Shown here: piece after piece, positions 1 to 11,411 of the stretch | Numbering within the stretch: the first letter of the stretch is position 1 | How the letters are laid out: every line of letters begins with the position of its first letter | Origin: Cryptomeria japonica | Taxonomy: Eukaryota; Streptophyta; Pinopsida; Cupressales; Cupressaceae | Reading direction: 5' to 3' | Assembly: GCF_030272615.1 (NCBI RefSeq) | Contig: NC_081405.1 | Location: forward strand, 571,267,095-571,327,094 | DNA: 60,000 nt | Notes under the pieces: generated by a model | What the model saw: the letters and a program-made list of their open reading frames with translations, nothing else | Databases searched by the model: none | What the model was told of the DNA's origin: nothing | Program-made: the position numbers and the translations under genes

Positions 1-280
1 TGGAGATTTTGTCAAATGCAGCTCACAATTTGTGGGACCAATTTCATGATCTTAGCCAACATCCTCCCTGTCTGTGCCAAATACAAGTTTTGCAACAAGT
101 TCATGGCGTCCATCAAGCCATGACTATGGTGAGATTTTTATCGAATGTCATAGTTGCAGCTCCCTCATAAACATATATGGAAAGGATGAAATCATTGACA
201 GGTCCATGAGGTATTTGACAATGCACATTAAAAAAAAAACCTATCATGAGATGTTTGGGTTTCTGTTATTATAAATCTGG
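1..280 (+). pseudogene. PPR gene fragment, frameshifted, cut by window edge
   Basis: Translation in shifting frames gives a pattern typical of plant pentatricopeptide-repeat proteins. A stretch ending ILANILPVCAK is followed by LQQVHGVHQA, then FLSNVIVA, then SSLINIYGKDEIIDRSMR. These match the usual order 'VLPACAK...G(K)QVHG...F.SNV.VA.SLI.MYGKCG.I..AR'. At least two frame changes are needed to join the pieces, near positions 95 and 155, so no functional protein is made. PPR proteins normally bind organellar RNA, but this is only debris of one. The 5' part lies outside the window. A second PPR pseudogene occurs at 38480-39740. Confidence 0.6.
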
Positions 281-929
281 AGGACACAGACCGTGGGTTT
301 AGCATAAATAATTTGTTTCATAAAATACCTCAAAGGAATGTGATTAGTTCAAATGTCATAATATGAGAAAAGCATTTTAAGTTGCTTGATAAATAGCTTC
401 AAGGAATGTAATCTAACAAAGTGAAAATGAGTTTGATGTGAAAAGGCAGATTGAATATAGAAAACATTTGATTATTTGCACCATGATGAGGATATGAAGA
501 ACTTTGTTGAAATGGACCAATATTATCATACCACAAATTTTGTGGAATGCCATTATTGCATGAGAAATATTTTTGGTTGAGATAAGTTTGGTTCAAGGTC
601 GACAAATTTATAGAGCTATCATTTGGTTTCGATAGGCTACATGGTAAAATATGGATTGGAGAATGGACAACAAACATATCATTTGAAATAGATCTAGAGG
701 AATCCAATGAATTCAAATGATAAGAATCGGGTGAAGGAACTCCTTATAGAAAGAATGCTTGACATATACAATTGGACCTAAAATCCTTAAAGGAAAGTTG
801 CTATTGAATGGGTATATTTGGTGGCAATGATTAATGTATCAATATATGATATTTTCATACTACTTGATCTTTTTCATGCTTATGGAGACCCTTAGAGTTT
901 ATTTTTCTCTTTGAATAAAAAGATTGTGT
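281..929. other. no recognisable gene
   Basis: AT-rich sequence between the PPR debris and a dispersed repeat. Short open frames on either strand lack any motif I recognise. Confidence 0.5.
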
Positions 930-1985
930 TTTGTGTTCTCAAATGGATAGATTGTGCAATGATGACAAAGGCAAATAAAGCATAGGAAGATGAATATGGA
1001 AAGCTAGCTCGACAAGATGAACAATTTGGCCTTTCTTCAAAGTTAAGAGTTCTAAATTGGCTTTTGTAAGAAGTGACTTATATCACTTTTTTTTATTAAA
1101 AGTTAGAATATGAACTTCATCTTTTGTAAAAGTTAGGTTAATCCTAACTTGTCTTGCAAATAGGTCGTTATGATAAATGGTCACATAGGTAGTTAATCTA
1201 AGTGGGCACCTAAGTTGGTTATTATAATTAGTTAGGAAAAGTAGTTATGGATTCTTAGCCTATAAATGCAAGGCTTTTTCATTTGGGAAGGGACTTTTTA
1301 CAAAGGGGAAACTCTGCTGAAATTCTAGGAGAAACTTATAATGACATTTTTATTTGGACTATGTATAGAAAGGATTTTGGACTTGTATATTTTCAAAGGG
1401 ATAATGAAGAATACATCTTAGTTCGTGTGTTCTAAATGTATTCATGTGTTATGATTGTTGATTTCTTGTATGTCAAATTGGTAGTCTTTGTATGCATATG
1501 TAAATTGTACAATTGATGTGGTGATACACAAGCAACCTTTGGTATCTTAAATTGAATGTGTTGAAGTATATTATCTATGCATATGTTGAGATTTGCCATT
1601 CTTCTTTATCATCATCTCATGGATAAGCATATTATGTTATTAACTCCCCTTGTAATTTTTTGCAAATGTTGAGAAATCTCAGTTAATGTTCGTATGTCTA
1701 TTGTTGGGGTTTCTATCTTTTATTTCTTTTTAGTTTTATGTTTTTTACTTTATGTACTTTCAGGTTAAAAGTACACAAAAATCTCAAAATACCCCCATCA
1801 TATGAGGTAACTGCCCCTCTCAACGCAGAGGAAGAATGCAGTTTGATTGCAATCTCTCCAACTATTGGAACGATTCTCACTGATCTTTGGGAAAATAGGG
1901 TCAATTATTTGAAGGAGAATTCACAGTGACAAATCTATTTACCAACACAATCCGTTCAAGCATCGAAGGGTTTTCTAAGCTTTCG
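930..1985 (+). repeat. dispersed repeat, paralogue of 40000-40985
   Basis: About 1 kb is clearly similar, in the same orientation, to 40000-40985. Shared landmarks include 'aagtgacttatatcac', a TATA-like 'cctataaatgcaagg', 'actatgtatagaaaggatt' and an exon-like tail after 'tttcag' (1738-1930). The TATA-like box and the following transcript-like stretch resemble an LTR or the 3' part of an old retroelement. No TG...CA ends or target duplication could be fixed. A 63-codon frame at 1738-1929 is not kept in the other copy, so I do not call it a gene. Confidence 0.55.
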
Positions 1986-2499
1986 CGATGCTCTGTAAAC
2001 CTTCCATAGGTGGCATAGTAATGATTGTGAGGAGAACATCGATACTGCAGTTTACAACTTCATCAATGGAGGAATTTGGTACAATGACATCAATAAAAAA
2101 ACTAGCACAAAGACGTGTTTGATCTTAAGAAAAACATTTAATTATATAATAAATAGTCACATGTGCATGTAAAGTGTTTGACATATATTATCTTATTGGA
2201 TGGATGATGCTTGCATAAATTGTAAATTTGTCATTGCACACATTATTATTGATCTGTTGGTTTGTCCAAATCATTTATAATTTGAGTTGGTCATCCATAT
2301 CATTTATAATTGACTTTGTTGTTAACATAAATGCACAATACTTTTTTGTTTTATGTGTAAAGTTATGGGGTCTTATACTTGGGACAGTAGTTGGGTACAA
2401 TTAGTTTATTAGTGGGTCACAATTAGTCTATTTGTGAAGCATAATAGTGTCAAATGCTTATCCCCAAAAATATTCTAATAAATTTGAAAAAGCAACTAG
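1986..2499. other. no recognisable gene
   Basis: AT-rich spacer before the end of the DNA transposon. Nothing coding or repeated was recognised. Confidence 0.4.
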
Positions 2500-2545
2500 G
2501 GTGTGTGCACCAATATGGTGTGCAAAAAAGTGGACACACACCCAA
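2500..2545 (+). repeat. transposon terminal motif, copy A
   Basis: The core CAAAAAAGTGGA is framed by GGTGTG on the left and CACACC on the right, so it can fold as a small hairpin. The same core on the minus strand at 53813-53853 is framed by GGTGGT and ACCACC. Both sit outside the first exon of the same Cys-rich gene. I read it as the outer end of the transposon. The exact terminal base and target duplication are not determined. Confidence 0.5.
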
Positions 2546-2815
2546 AAAAGTTGAAAAAACAGCAACTGTGTTTGCGGTTTAAAAAATTTTAAAAACCTCG
2601 TACGTGGTTTTAAAAATTTTAAAAACCTCGTATGCGGTTAACTTTGTTGTGCCCAAGCCTAAAGGGACAACACCACATATGCAATCCTTTAGGAAATAAG
2701 ATTGTGCATGCGGTTATAATTCCTAAAGGAACACGTATGCAGTCCCTGTCAATAATTTTTTATTTTATAGTCAACTATATTATATCCTTTTGTGGCCGAG
2801 AGCAAGATTAAAGGG
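2546..2815 (+). repeat. subterminal repeat region
   Basis: Short motifs such as 'aaaaattttaaaaacctcgta' variants and 'tatgcggtt' or 'gcatgcggtt' recur several times. Related GTACGCGGT and GCATACGCG motifs occur at 24390-24530, 42680-42800 and 53640-53800. Repeats of this kind are typical transposase-binding regions of plant DNA transposons; binding here is inferred. Confidence 0.45.
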
Positions 2816-2989
2816 TTTTTTTGTTGCCAACCTTGCACGGGCTACATATTTTCACACCTAGACGCCATGGAAAGAGGTTAGTTATGCATTTTTTTTGTTT
2901 TTTTACACATTTGATAAATTTTATTTATGTTTTCAATTTAAATTCGTTGATTTTGATTTTTTTTTATTTTTTTGTTACCAATATAAAAT

Positions 2990-5481
2990 TCTGAAAATCC
3001 TAAACCATAACAAGACGCACCTCAAAATCCACAGCAAAACCCACAACAAAACCCTCAGGATATACCTCCAGCTCCTCCTTTAGACCATACAATAGCTACA
3101 TAGGAGGATTTTCTTAATCAGTTAGGGCAAAACACTGCTAAAATAACTAAACTAATTAATAGATTGAAAAAATCTAAGCTTGAGCATCATTTATCCCTTG
3201 CCAATAGCCTAGAAACATTGGCTAGTGGTGCCACTACAGTTTTGAGTCAGATTACAAAATGGGGAAACTATAGGGATAGGTGTCACACTTATTATGCTGA
3301 TGGGTTATCATATGATGCAGTGAAAAATAAAAACATAAGTAAAGCACAAATATGTTCTCTTTTTGTTGATCTTAGAACTGGTGAGTCCTTACCTCTTAAT
3401 GCAAAGAGGTTTCCCATGCAATGGTGTACCAATGTGCAAATGAAGAATATTTTTTGGAATAGGTGGTGGATGGTCTTTGAAGAACCACCTTGTAATAATT
3501 TTGAGGTTCCATTATATTTTTTGAGGAAAGTATATTGTGAGTTTGTCCTCATTGAGCAGCCTAATTATTTTGATATGAGAGTGTTCCATGGTAGAGGTGG
3601 TGGCTCTATGCAAGATAGACCTAGAGCCCGTAGGGTAATAGACCCACGGAGTCATCGCCCCCTAGCACCCAAACCCAAGGTGCATGTGATGGTCCCAATA
3701 GCCTTGAAAGAGTCAATGGATCTATAGACTCTTTAGGCAGCCACAACATTTACTGATGTGATCATCTAGCATGGGACATAGTTAGCACACCCTCTTGGCT
3801 CGTACAATGATCCATTAGCTAAGGCAGTTTGCCTTGGTCAGCCCATTGAGCATGTGTGTCCCACTTGCTTAGGCATATGCACAGGGATGGATGTCAAGAC
3901 CAATGAAAATGGTTCCACATCCCATCTATGCACGATTTATGGGACCAGGTGTCAAACTTGCATGACTGATGATGTGGTGCTAACAGGTGAATTGATGGAC
4001 ATGTTGTTTGCTAGTCAGCTGCAGACACACGTGTGTTGATTTGAATTCATAATATTTTATTTATCAGTCACTTAAAATTTTTAATTCTAAATTAATTTTT
4101 ATCTATAGATTGATTTAAATTGATACAAACAATATGCATTTCAAGATGCAGCGACAGGTGTTAATACACCATTTGATATTCCTCCCGTAGTTATTGCAAC
4201 TACAACTTCGACGCTTGAGGTATAAATTTTGTAACATGTTAAAATAGAATAGTACTTTGAATTCAAAAAAAATTATAAGATATACTAACTCTCTTTAATG
4301 CTTGACAATTTTTGGTTTTGTAGGCATTGAAAGGGGACCAAATGTCCCACATTGATGATGTCATGCTCTTAGCGATCGATTTTGGCCTACAAAGCTATGT
4401 GGTATCATATTTTGTGCACCTTATTTTATGTATTCTTTTGATGGAATATGCAAGTCATTTAATTTTAGATTTGTTAAATTATGTTTAATATTATCTAATA
4501 ATATCTCTTGTGTTAATTTTGTTTGTTTTAGGGCACCCCCTCTGTGTCTAGGCCTCGTCCTCAACAAAAGAAATCCTCGATGACACCTAAACATGGGAAG
4601 AAGGTAATTGAACACATTTTTAATTGTAAAATTGTTTGAAAAGGTTGAAATTATCTTAGTTGGAATTTGTAGATTGATTAGTGTTTTTTGTCTGTTTTAT
4701 ATACGTCGACCATTGGGCTTTGTAGAATTGTTGAATGCACCTAATATGCTCGAGGATCGAGAGAGGGAAGAGGTATGTATCTCTATTTTATTTTCTTTAT
4801 TTGGTGATTATATGCACATGTACATGTAAACTTTTGATAAATTATAATCTTATCATTTTTCACACAGGAAATACCCATAGCTACTTCATCAATGGCAAGC
4901 CCTCCTCTGTGTACTGGAGAAGCATCTCAGGCTTTGGTACACTTGTTTTATATATTGAATTAATTGTATTTAACCTACAATACTTATCATTACATTAATT
5001 GTATTTAATCTTGAATCATTTTTTGTATAGGTAATAGCCACAACTTCTCCATCAATGGTGAGCACTCCTCAGTCTACTGGAGAAACATCTGAGGGTCCAG
5101 TACACTTTTGCTCTCTATATTGTAGATTTTTAGTGTTTCTGAACTATAAATGTTATTACAGTGTATTAATTGTATTTAATCTACAATAAGCTCCTTTACG
5201 ATTCGGCCATAACTTGGATCATTTGAAGTTTGTGTTCAAGAAATCTCCTAAGACTGACAAGGAGAAGACAAAGAAGATAGTAGATCCTAGATCAGCAGAT
5301 GCAGTGATATACATTTCAATTGCAAAGAAATTATGGTTAAATGCATAGTTATTTTGATAATTGTGAACTATTTCCTACAAAAGGATTCTAACTTGGCTTT
5401 TGAATTGTGGTTGTGCAGCCATCTATAGAGTCATGTATTGCATCAAAGAGGCTCGATTCTAATGATCCACCACAAGTATAG
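2990..5481 (+). pseudogene. Cys-rich multi-exon transposon gene, copy A
   Basis: I do not recognise this protein family. Exon 1 (about 2990-4036) encodes a Pro/Gln-rich start (PQQNPQQNPQ), a conserved core (YADGLSYDAVKNKNIS, WWMVFEEPPCNNFEVPLYFL, PNYFDMRVFHGRGGGS) and a Cys cluster, CPTCLGIC then CTIYGTRCQTC. Further exons end in GT and mostly start after AG: ~4150-4219, 4324-4401, 4532-4603, ~4704-4772, 4868-4936, 5031-5099, 5191-5303 and 5419-5481. Most junctions are kept in copy B at 50939-53345. Exons 6 and 7 look like duplicates of each other. In-frame stops (for example after MDL, where copy B has Q) show decay. The gene lies just inside the transposon end, so it is probably an accessory transposon gene. 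A nuclear or DNA-binding role is a guess from the Cys cluster. Confidence 0.6.
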
Positions 5482-6089
5482 GATCATATATTGTTATTTG
5501 TGGTTATTTAATGACCAATACATGTAGATATATTCTACATTTTTTATTTTATATCGATTTGGACATGGCATGTGCCATATTTTTGTAAAACTTGTATTGA
5601 CTTAGCATATATGCCTTTGTTGATATATATATAAATGTTGATATTCGATACAATAAATGTGTATTGTATTCATTATTGTATATTTCATTGATATTGATAG
5701 GCATATTCGATACATATAGAATTTATTCATTGTGTTGATTATTGTGCATTTTGATATATATAAATAATTATTTATAATTGATACAGTTAATTTTTTCTCA
5801 AACTATTTAGTGTATTTGGTGGCTGTCATTTTATAAAGTTAAATGAATATTTGCCTATGTAATCAACAATATGAATATAAACAACAAAAATCTATGATAT
5901 AAAGCATTGCAATTATGGAATACAATTTGATAAGCTTTCTAAAGTATTGAATTAACCAAACAAAACTCCTTGTCTCAATTAAAATGAAATTCAATGGTAA
6001 TGGTTAGATTTGATCTGTCATAATGATCACTGGATGCTTTTGATTCCTTTCATTTATATAAATGTGAATGTGAGTGGTGTGAGAGAACC
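5482..6089 (+). other. 3' flank of the Cys-rich gene
   Basis: AT-rich non-coding stretch with 'gatatatatataaatg' and repeated 'gatattcgataca'-like words. Its counterpart follows the gene in copy B (49616-50938, minus), where a solo LTR interrupts it. It is part of the transposon interior, not host DNA. Confidence 0.5.
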
Positions 6090-6658
6090 CTCATGCTCAC
6101 AATGGTCAAATTTTAGTTTTTGTCTTGTTTTCCATTTTTTTTAATCTAAATAAGATGATTTGGGACCATTAATGATCATTTGAAGTCATTTGTGAAAGTT
6201 TGGAGTCATTTGGATCAAAGATGTATAAGTTGCTCAGTTGTTGTCAAAATTGGTCGGTTTTTGTCAAAGTTGTCAATGTTGTCAAAGTTTCATCGTGGGC
6301 ACAAACCAGCATCACAAGCATGTCTAGGTGGGCAGGTTGACACTAGGCATGCTCTTGTTGTGCCTCCCAACACGTCAGAATGTCAAGAGCCATACCCTAC
6401 CGACACGATCTCTCAAGTGCCCTGAGTCCAAAAAATTGTCAAACTTTGACAGATAGTTTCTTGCAATCCAGGATGCATATGATTGATCTGTTTGAACCTA
6501 TAGGGTCATGTGAGGCTCATCTACAATGACCTATCTTAGTTTCTGATGACTCGGAGCCATTTTCAAATGGTAGCATTTTTTCACTTGTTGTAAAAACCAT
6601 CAGTGGCATGCAATGCAAAGTTGCAGTATAGGCTCGATTTGATTCCGTTCGTCGTGGG
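6090..6658 (+). repeat. 359-bp tandem array, first part (copy A)
   Basis: A leader ('accctcatgctcacaatggt') shared with copy B is followed by slightly more than one unit of a ~359-bp repeat. Landmarks are 'gggcacaaacc', 'ctcaagtgccctgagtcc', 'gatcgatctgtttgaacc' type words and 'gcatgcaatgcaaagttgca'. The array breaks off at GTGGG where a large insertion begins and resumes at 17946. Confidence 0.7.
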
Positions 6659-7542
6659 TGTTGGTTGCCAAAACCGCAAATTGGAAATCCTAGAGCTTTG
6701 TCAATTCTCCCATTGATTTCTCAATCATCCTTGGCCAACGAACAAGAATGGTCAAAGACCAAATTTCTCTGGACTTTAGGCTCCATTGGAGCTAGGCTGG
6801 TACACCTCAATCTCAAAAGCATAAAGAGATTTCTTTATAGTGAATTTAAAATAACCCGATTAGCTATTTACAAGAATGGCAAAATGTTTCCTGTAACTAT
6901 GCTTTATTAAATGCTTTTAACTTGCTTTGATTTGAAAGCCTAAATATAATTGATAATGAACAAAATCTTATAAAAGAATGTTTTTGGAACCTTGAGTGAT
7001 TATGGAAGAACAATACTAGTAGAAGTAAGAAGTATGTCTCTCTGGTGAGGACCTTGTGCACACCAAATTTACTCATGAAAAACTAATAATAGACCAATGC
7101 CTTATCTGACAATTTGCATATTACTTAATGGACAGGTTTTTGTAATCTTTGGAGACAGTTTGAAAAACTCACAAGTATGTAAGACTATCGCAGTAGTGGT
7201 TTCAATGTATGTCACTAGAATAACAAAAACAACTTTGTTTCCTACATAACAACAAGTGATGGCAGACTGCAACAAACCTTATTTAGATTTATCCAGAGAA
7301 CTTTAACTCATCAACATCATATAACATGAAATGATCTAAAGATAAAGAGAACAAATCTTGTATATTAATTTTTGGAATAAAGGGTATACAAAAGCTTCAA
7401 ACTCGCAGGACTTTATGATATACTTGCTTGCACAAAATGACTTTTCATTTCTATAGACCTGTTTTACATAACACTACTAGTCCCAACACACAATCTGAAA
7501 GATAGCAATTTTTTTTTATATTATTAGTTCGTCTCTTCTCCA
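6659..7542 (-). repeat. LTR, left copy
   Basis: This 884-bp sequence matches 9611-10482 almost throughout. On the minus strand it runs from TGGAGAAGAGACG to CCAACA, a TG...CA structure. It flanks the insertion directly and is the 3' LTR for the minus-strand gag unit. No clear polypurine tract precedes it, unlike the right copy. Confidence 0.65.
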
Positions 7543-7629
7543 TTGTGCATATGATGATTTCTCATCCTCAGATGAATCCTCATCCCTACCCCAAAATGGA
7601 TCTGATGAAAGTACATTCACTGTGGGCTC

Positions 7630-9311
7630 CTACTCATTCTCATGATCCTTTTCTTCTACAAAACCTTGAGCAATCATACATTGTTCTACAACATGGGGTA
7701 GATTGTAGACTTCACACCATGGATATTCCTCCACAAAATTGTTTACCTTCTTCAATGGATCAAGAGTTTCTTTGCTTAGATTTGTAGTCACCAGCTTACC
7801 ATCCTTCCAGTTTGTGTTATATGGCATGTCGTGCAATCTTGGTCTATTGTAGTTCATTGGCTTATTGCCTCTATATGGGGGCGGCTTCTCATTGTGATTT
7901 TGCTTACCCTTCATATCTTTCAACATGTCCATGATTTGGCTAAACTCATCCTTTTTTGTTTCTCTGGGATTATATAATTTTGGATCATCTCTCTTGCAAA
8001 TTCTCCCAGCAGCTTTTTTGTTATTTTCAATGGTAGTGGTTGTCTTGAATGCTTGTTGCAAGGTGGTAGGTTTGTGAGATAGGATCTCATAGTGAGTCTT
8101 GCTATCAAAATCACTCAAATAAAAATCAATCAAAAATGAATCAATAGGTCTAATATCTCTTGGTATTATATTAAGCACTTTATTAAACCTCTTATTAAAT
8201 TCAGAGACTCATTCATTTTGATTCTTCTTTATTCTTGTCAACTCATGAGATGCAAATAAAGTATCATTATGGTCTCCAAATTCTTCCAAGAATTGTGTCA
8301 CAAACTCCTGCAACTACCAATGCATTTGTCAGGAAGATTCCTATACCATTCTCTTGCATCCTCTGTTAGAGATTGAACAAACAGTTTCATAAAAACATCT
8401 CCATAAGGGACTTCAAACTCTTCAATGTTATTTTTTACATTTATTACATGTTCTGCAGAATCAGTTCCATTTCCTATGAATTTAGGGATAGCTCACCTTA
8501 AATCATTTGAAATTTGATTCGGATATCCAACTATCCCACTGAAATCCAACTGTTTATACCTTTCAATGGTCATAGGTGGTCTTCAACCATAGTTGCTAGT
8601 TTGATCATTTCCATTTCCTCCATTATTACTGTTGTTTCTGTTGTTGCCTCCACCATTATTGTTATTTCCATTTCAATTGTTTCCATTACCATTGTTGCCA
8701 TAATTACCTCTATTATTACTTATGTTGTTGGTCCTATCTCTACTATTCCAGTTACCGGTAATTTCCCCACTGTTAGTTCTTCTTTCAACATTATGATTAT
8801 TGCATTGTCTATAATTATACTGGTTTTTATTTTCATTGTAGGGTATATTTTTCCATTTATCCCTCCTTTCATACTAATTATCTACAACATCAGACAATGG
8901 ATTATTATAGGCCCTAAATGGTTATTCCAAATTTTTCATGTGAGGGGGACTATACCTAAGGGTTGTCAGTCTACTTGCTTCACCTCTTCCCTTCTCTTCT
9001 TCAACCCTGTTTGACTTAGGGCTTTGAATGGTATCTCTTTCTAATAAGAGTCTCTACAATACCCAACCTGGTTGTCTCTTAAGAGATTTTTCCATTTTAA
9101 ATTCATCTCCATTTAAGTCGGCCATTCTAAGAATAATTGCATCCAACTGCCTCTCCTCCTATTCCTCGGCAGTCAGGGTTTCATCATGGCCACCTTTATT
9201 ATCTTTTGTATTTAAGGTATAGAAAGGATTTTCCTCCATATTTTCAAATATATCACCAGATGAAGAACCATCCTCTCTACTAGGAAACTTCTTATAACCC
9301 CTAAAGTTCAT
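7630..9311 (-). pseudogene. retrotransposon gag, broken
   Basis: The minus-strand reading starts at 9311 (MNFRGYKKFPSRED). It continues through PYGDVFMKLFVQSL and AREWYRNLP, the classic retrotransposon gag capsid signature, and ends with a 182-codon open part (8178-7630). Near the end, WCEVYNLPHVVEQC resembles a zinc knuckle whose second Cys has become Tyr. Several stops (one after TAEE, one after GWVL) and frame shifts break it. No protease, reverse transcriptase or integrase follows, so the unit depends on another element for movement. The fold resembles Ty3-type gag more than Ty1-type; that assignment is inference. Confidence 0.65.
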
Positions 9312-9591
9312 ATTTGGTGTTGATTTATTTTTTTTTTTCTTCTCTTTGGACTCAAAAGAACAAGATTATCTTGTCCCTTGCGCAAAGACCTTCTCCCCTG
9401 CGTGAATCTTATTGACAAATTCCTAGGGGTTTCTCTTACTTTCTCAAAATACCAATTACTACTCATATATTAAATGTAGAGTCATCACCTCCTAAGAGGA
9501 ATAATACTTTTATTAATCTTCTGGGCTCCTTCCTCTAGCAGAGTTTGAAAAAAAAACCACCATAAATTTTGAACACTTCCTATGACAACTC

Positions 9592-9610
9592 CCCAACAAA
9601 GTCACCAATT
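9592..9610 (-). promoter_or_regulatory. primer-binding site, tRNA-Arg type
   Basis: Directly inside the right LTR, the minus strand reads TTGGTGACTTTGTTGGGG. From memory the 3' end of plant tRNA-Arg gives the complement TGGCGACTCCGCTGGGG. The four differences are all C to T, as expected for decay of methylated cytosines. Confidence 0.5.
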
Positions 9611-10482
9611 TGTTGGCTCCCAAAACCACAGACTAGAAATCCTAGAGCTTTGTCGATTCTCCTATGGATTTCTCAATCAGCCTTGGCCAACAAACATGAA
9701 TGGTCAAAGACCAAATTCCTCTGCACTTTAGGCTCCACTAGACCTAGGTGGGTACATCTCAATCTCCAAAGCACGGAGAGATTTCTTTATAGTGAATTTA
9801 AAGTTATCAGATTAACTATTTACAAGAATGGCAAAATATTTCCTACAACTATGCTTTATTATGTGCTTTTAACTTTCTTTGACCTAAAATCTTGAATATA
9901 ATTAATAATGAACAAAAGCTTATAAAAGAATGTTGTTGGAACCTAGAGTGATTATGGAAGAGCAATACTAGTAGAAGTAAGAAGTATGTCTCTCTAGTGA
10001 GTACCTTGTGCATACCAAATTTACTCACAAAAAATTAATAATAGACTAGTGCCTTATCAGACAATTTACATGTTACTTAATGGACAGATATTTGTAGTCT
10101 TTGGAGACAATATGAAAAAACTCACAAGTATGTAAGACTATCGATGTAGTGGTTTCAATGTATGGTACAAGAACAATGAAAGCAATTTTGTTTCCTACAT
10201 AACAACAGATGATGGCACACTACAACAAACCTTATTTAGATTTATCCAAAGAACTTTAACTCATCAACATCATATAACATGAAATGATCTAAAGATAAAG
10301 ACAGTAAATCTTGTATATTAATTTTTGGAATAAAGGGTGTACAAAAGCTTCAGACTCACAGGGACTTTATGATATACTCGCTTTCACAAAATGACTTTTC
10401 TACAGACCTATTTTACATAAGTCCCAACGGACAATCTGAAAGATAGCAGTTTTTTCTATATTATTAGTTCGTCTCTTCTCCC
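9611..10482 (-). repeat. LTR, right copy (shared by two units)
   Basis: This 872-bp sequence matches the left LTR at 6659-7542. A primer-binding site lies on its left side and a polypurine tract on its right side. It therefore acts as 5' LTR for the gag unit and 3' LTR for the ORF unit on its right. The expected terminal TG has become GG here. Confidence 0.6.
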
Positions 10483-10489
10483 CCCTTAG
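10483..10489 (-). promoter_or_regulatory. polypurine tract
   Basis: On the minus strand CTAAGGGGGG abuts the LTR start. This is the usual plus-strand primer site of an LTR retrotransposon and shows that the ORF region at 10674-16329 belongs upstream of this LTR. Confidence 0.5.
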
Positions 10490-10673
10490 AATACAAAATG
10501 ACTCCCTATATACATGTGACTCAAAAGACACAAATGAAAGGACACACCCTTTCATTAGTACAAACTAAAACTAACAAAAACCTAACTAACTCCCTAACTG
10601 TTATAACCAAAACACATTACAATGACATAGACTAATTCTTCCCATCCAGCCTTTGACCACACTTCTGGATATG
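10490..10673. other. spacer between ORF and polypurine tract
   Basis: Short non-coding stretch downstream of the stop codon of the minus-strand ORF. Confidence 0.4.
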
Positions 10674-11027
10674 TCAAAGATATCCTTCATGTTTATAGGT
10701 GTAGGAATTGAAGATGATGTCTTTAACTGCTACTTCCGCTTTAACAAAATTTTCAACCCGTTCCCCTGTTTCATTCATATCCAAAGTATCCACATGGGAA
10801 ATGCTAAGGGCTGCACTGAGTAGGGATCTACAATTGGAAATCCACTGGTCTTTATCTTTTATTACCCTTGTATCATCCACCACACTTAGGAATCCATGAT
10901 TGACAATCCTCTTACACTCCTCATATTCAAATTTCAACTCTGATGTGAATCTCTCATGAGTATCAATTAGTTTTTTGATCTTGTTGATCTTTTTGTCACT
11001 CTTTGTCTTGTCCTACAGTAACATATT

Positions 11028-11402
11028 TGTTAGAGTTGAGAAAATACAATGCCACATGAGCCCAAATGATCTCTGCAAGCTGAAAAACCTGTTACAAGGA
11101 GAAGCAAGGAAGCAAATCACAGAAGAAAGAAATACACAGAAAATATGCTCAAAAAGAAAGAGCTCAATATTCACAAAATGTGTAATGTAATAATCCTTCT
11201 TCTTACAATGAAAAGAATGAACTCAACCTTTAATAGGTCAAGAAACCCTAAAAAGGAAAACCTAGGTTTGCACATAATAATTAATAAAAGAATTAACTAT
11301 TATGCACCTAAAGTTAGCTTAAGTGTAAAAGAGATAAAGGGAACTTAAATAATTAAACAAATATTGTTTAATTAATCAAGTAAATACTCGAATACTCTAA
11401 CA
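11028..11402 (-). repeat. 3' LTR of the small LTR element
   Basis: 375 bp, TGTTAGAG...CTCTAACA, matching 13422-13796 with few substitutions. Confidence 0.9.
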
Positions 11403-11411
11403 CCCCCCCTT
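11403..11411 (-). promoter_or_regulatory. polypurine tract of the small element
   Basis: The minus strand reads AAGGGGGGG directly before the 3' LTR. Confidence 0.75.

Noticed and set aside
399-716. 105-codon minus-strand frame
   Set aside because: No recognisable motif and no conserved copy in the window; chance frame in AT-rich DNA cannot be excluded.
8514-9014. 166-codon Ile/Ser/Val-rich plus-strand frame resembling a multi-pass membrane protein
   Set aside because: It is antisense to the gag reading of the minus strand, in an Asn-rich coding stretch; no independent support.
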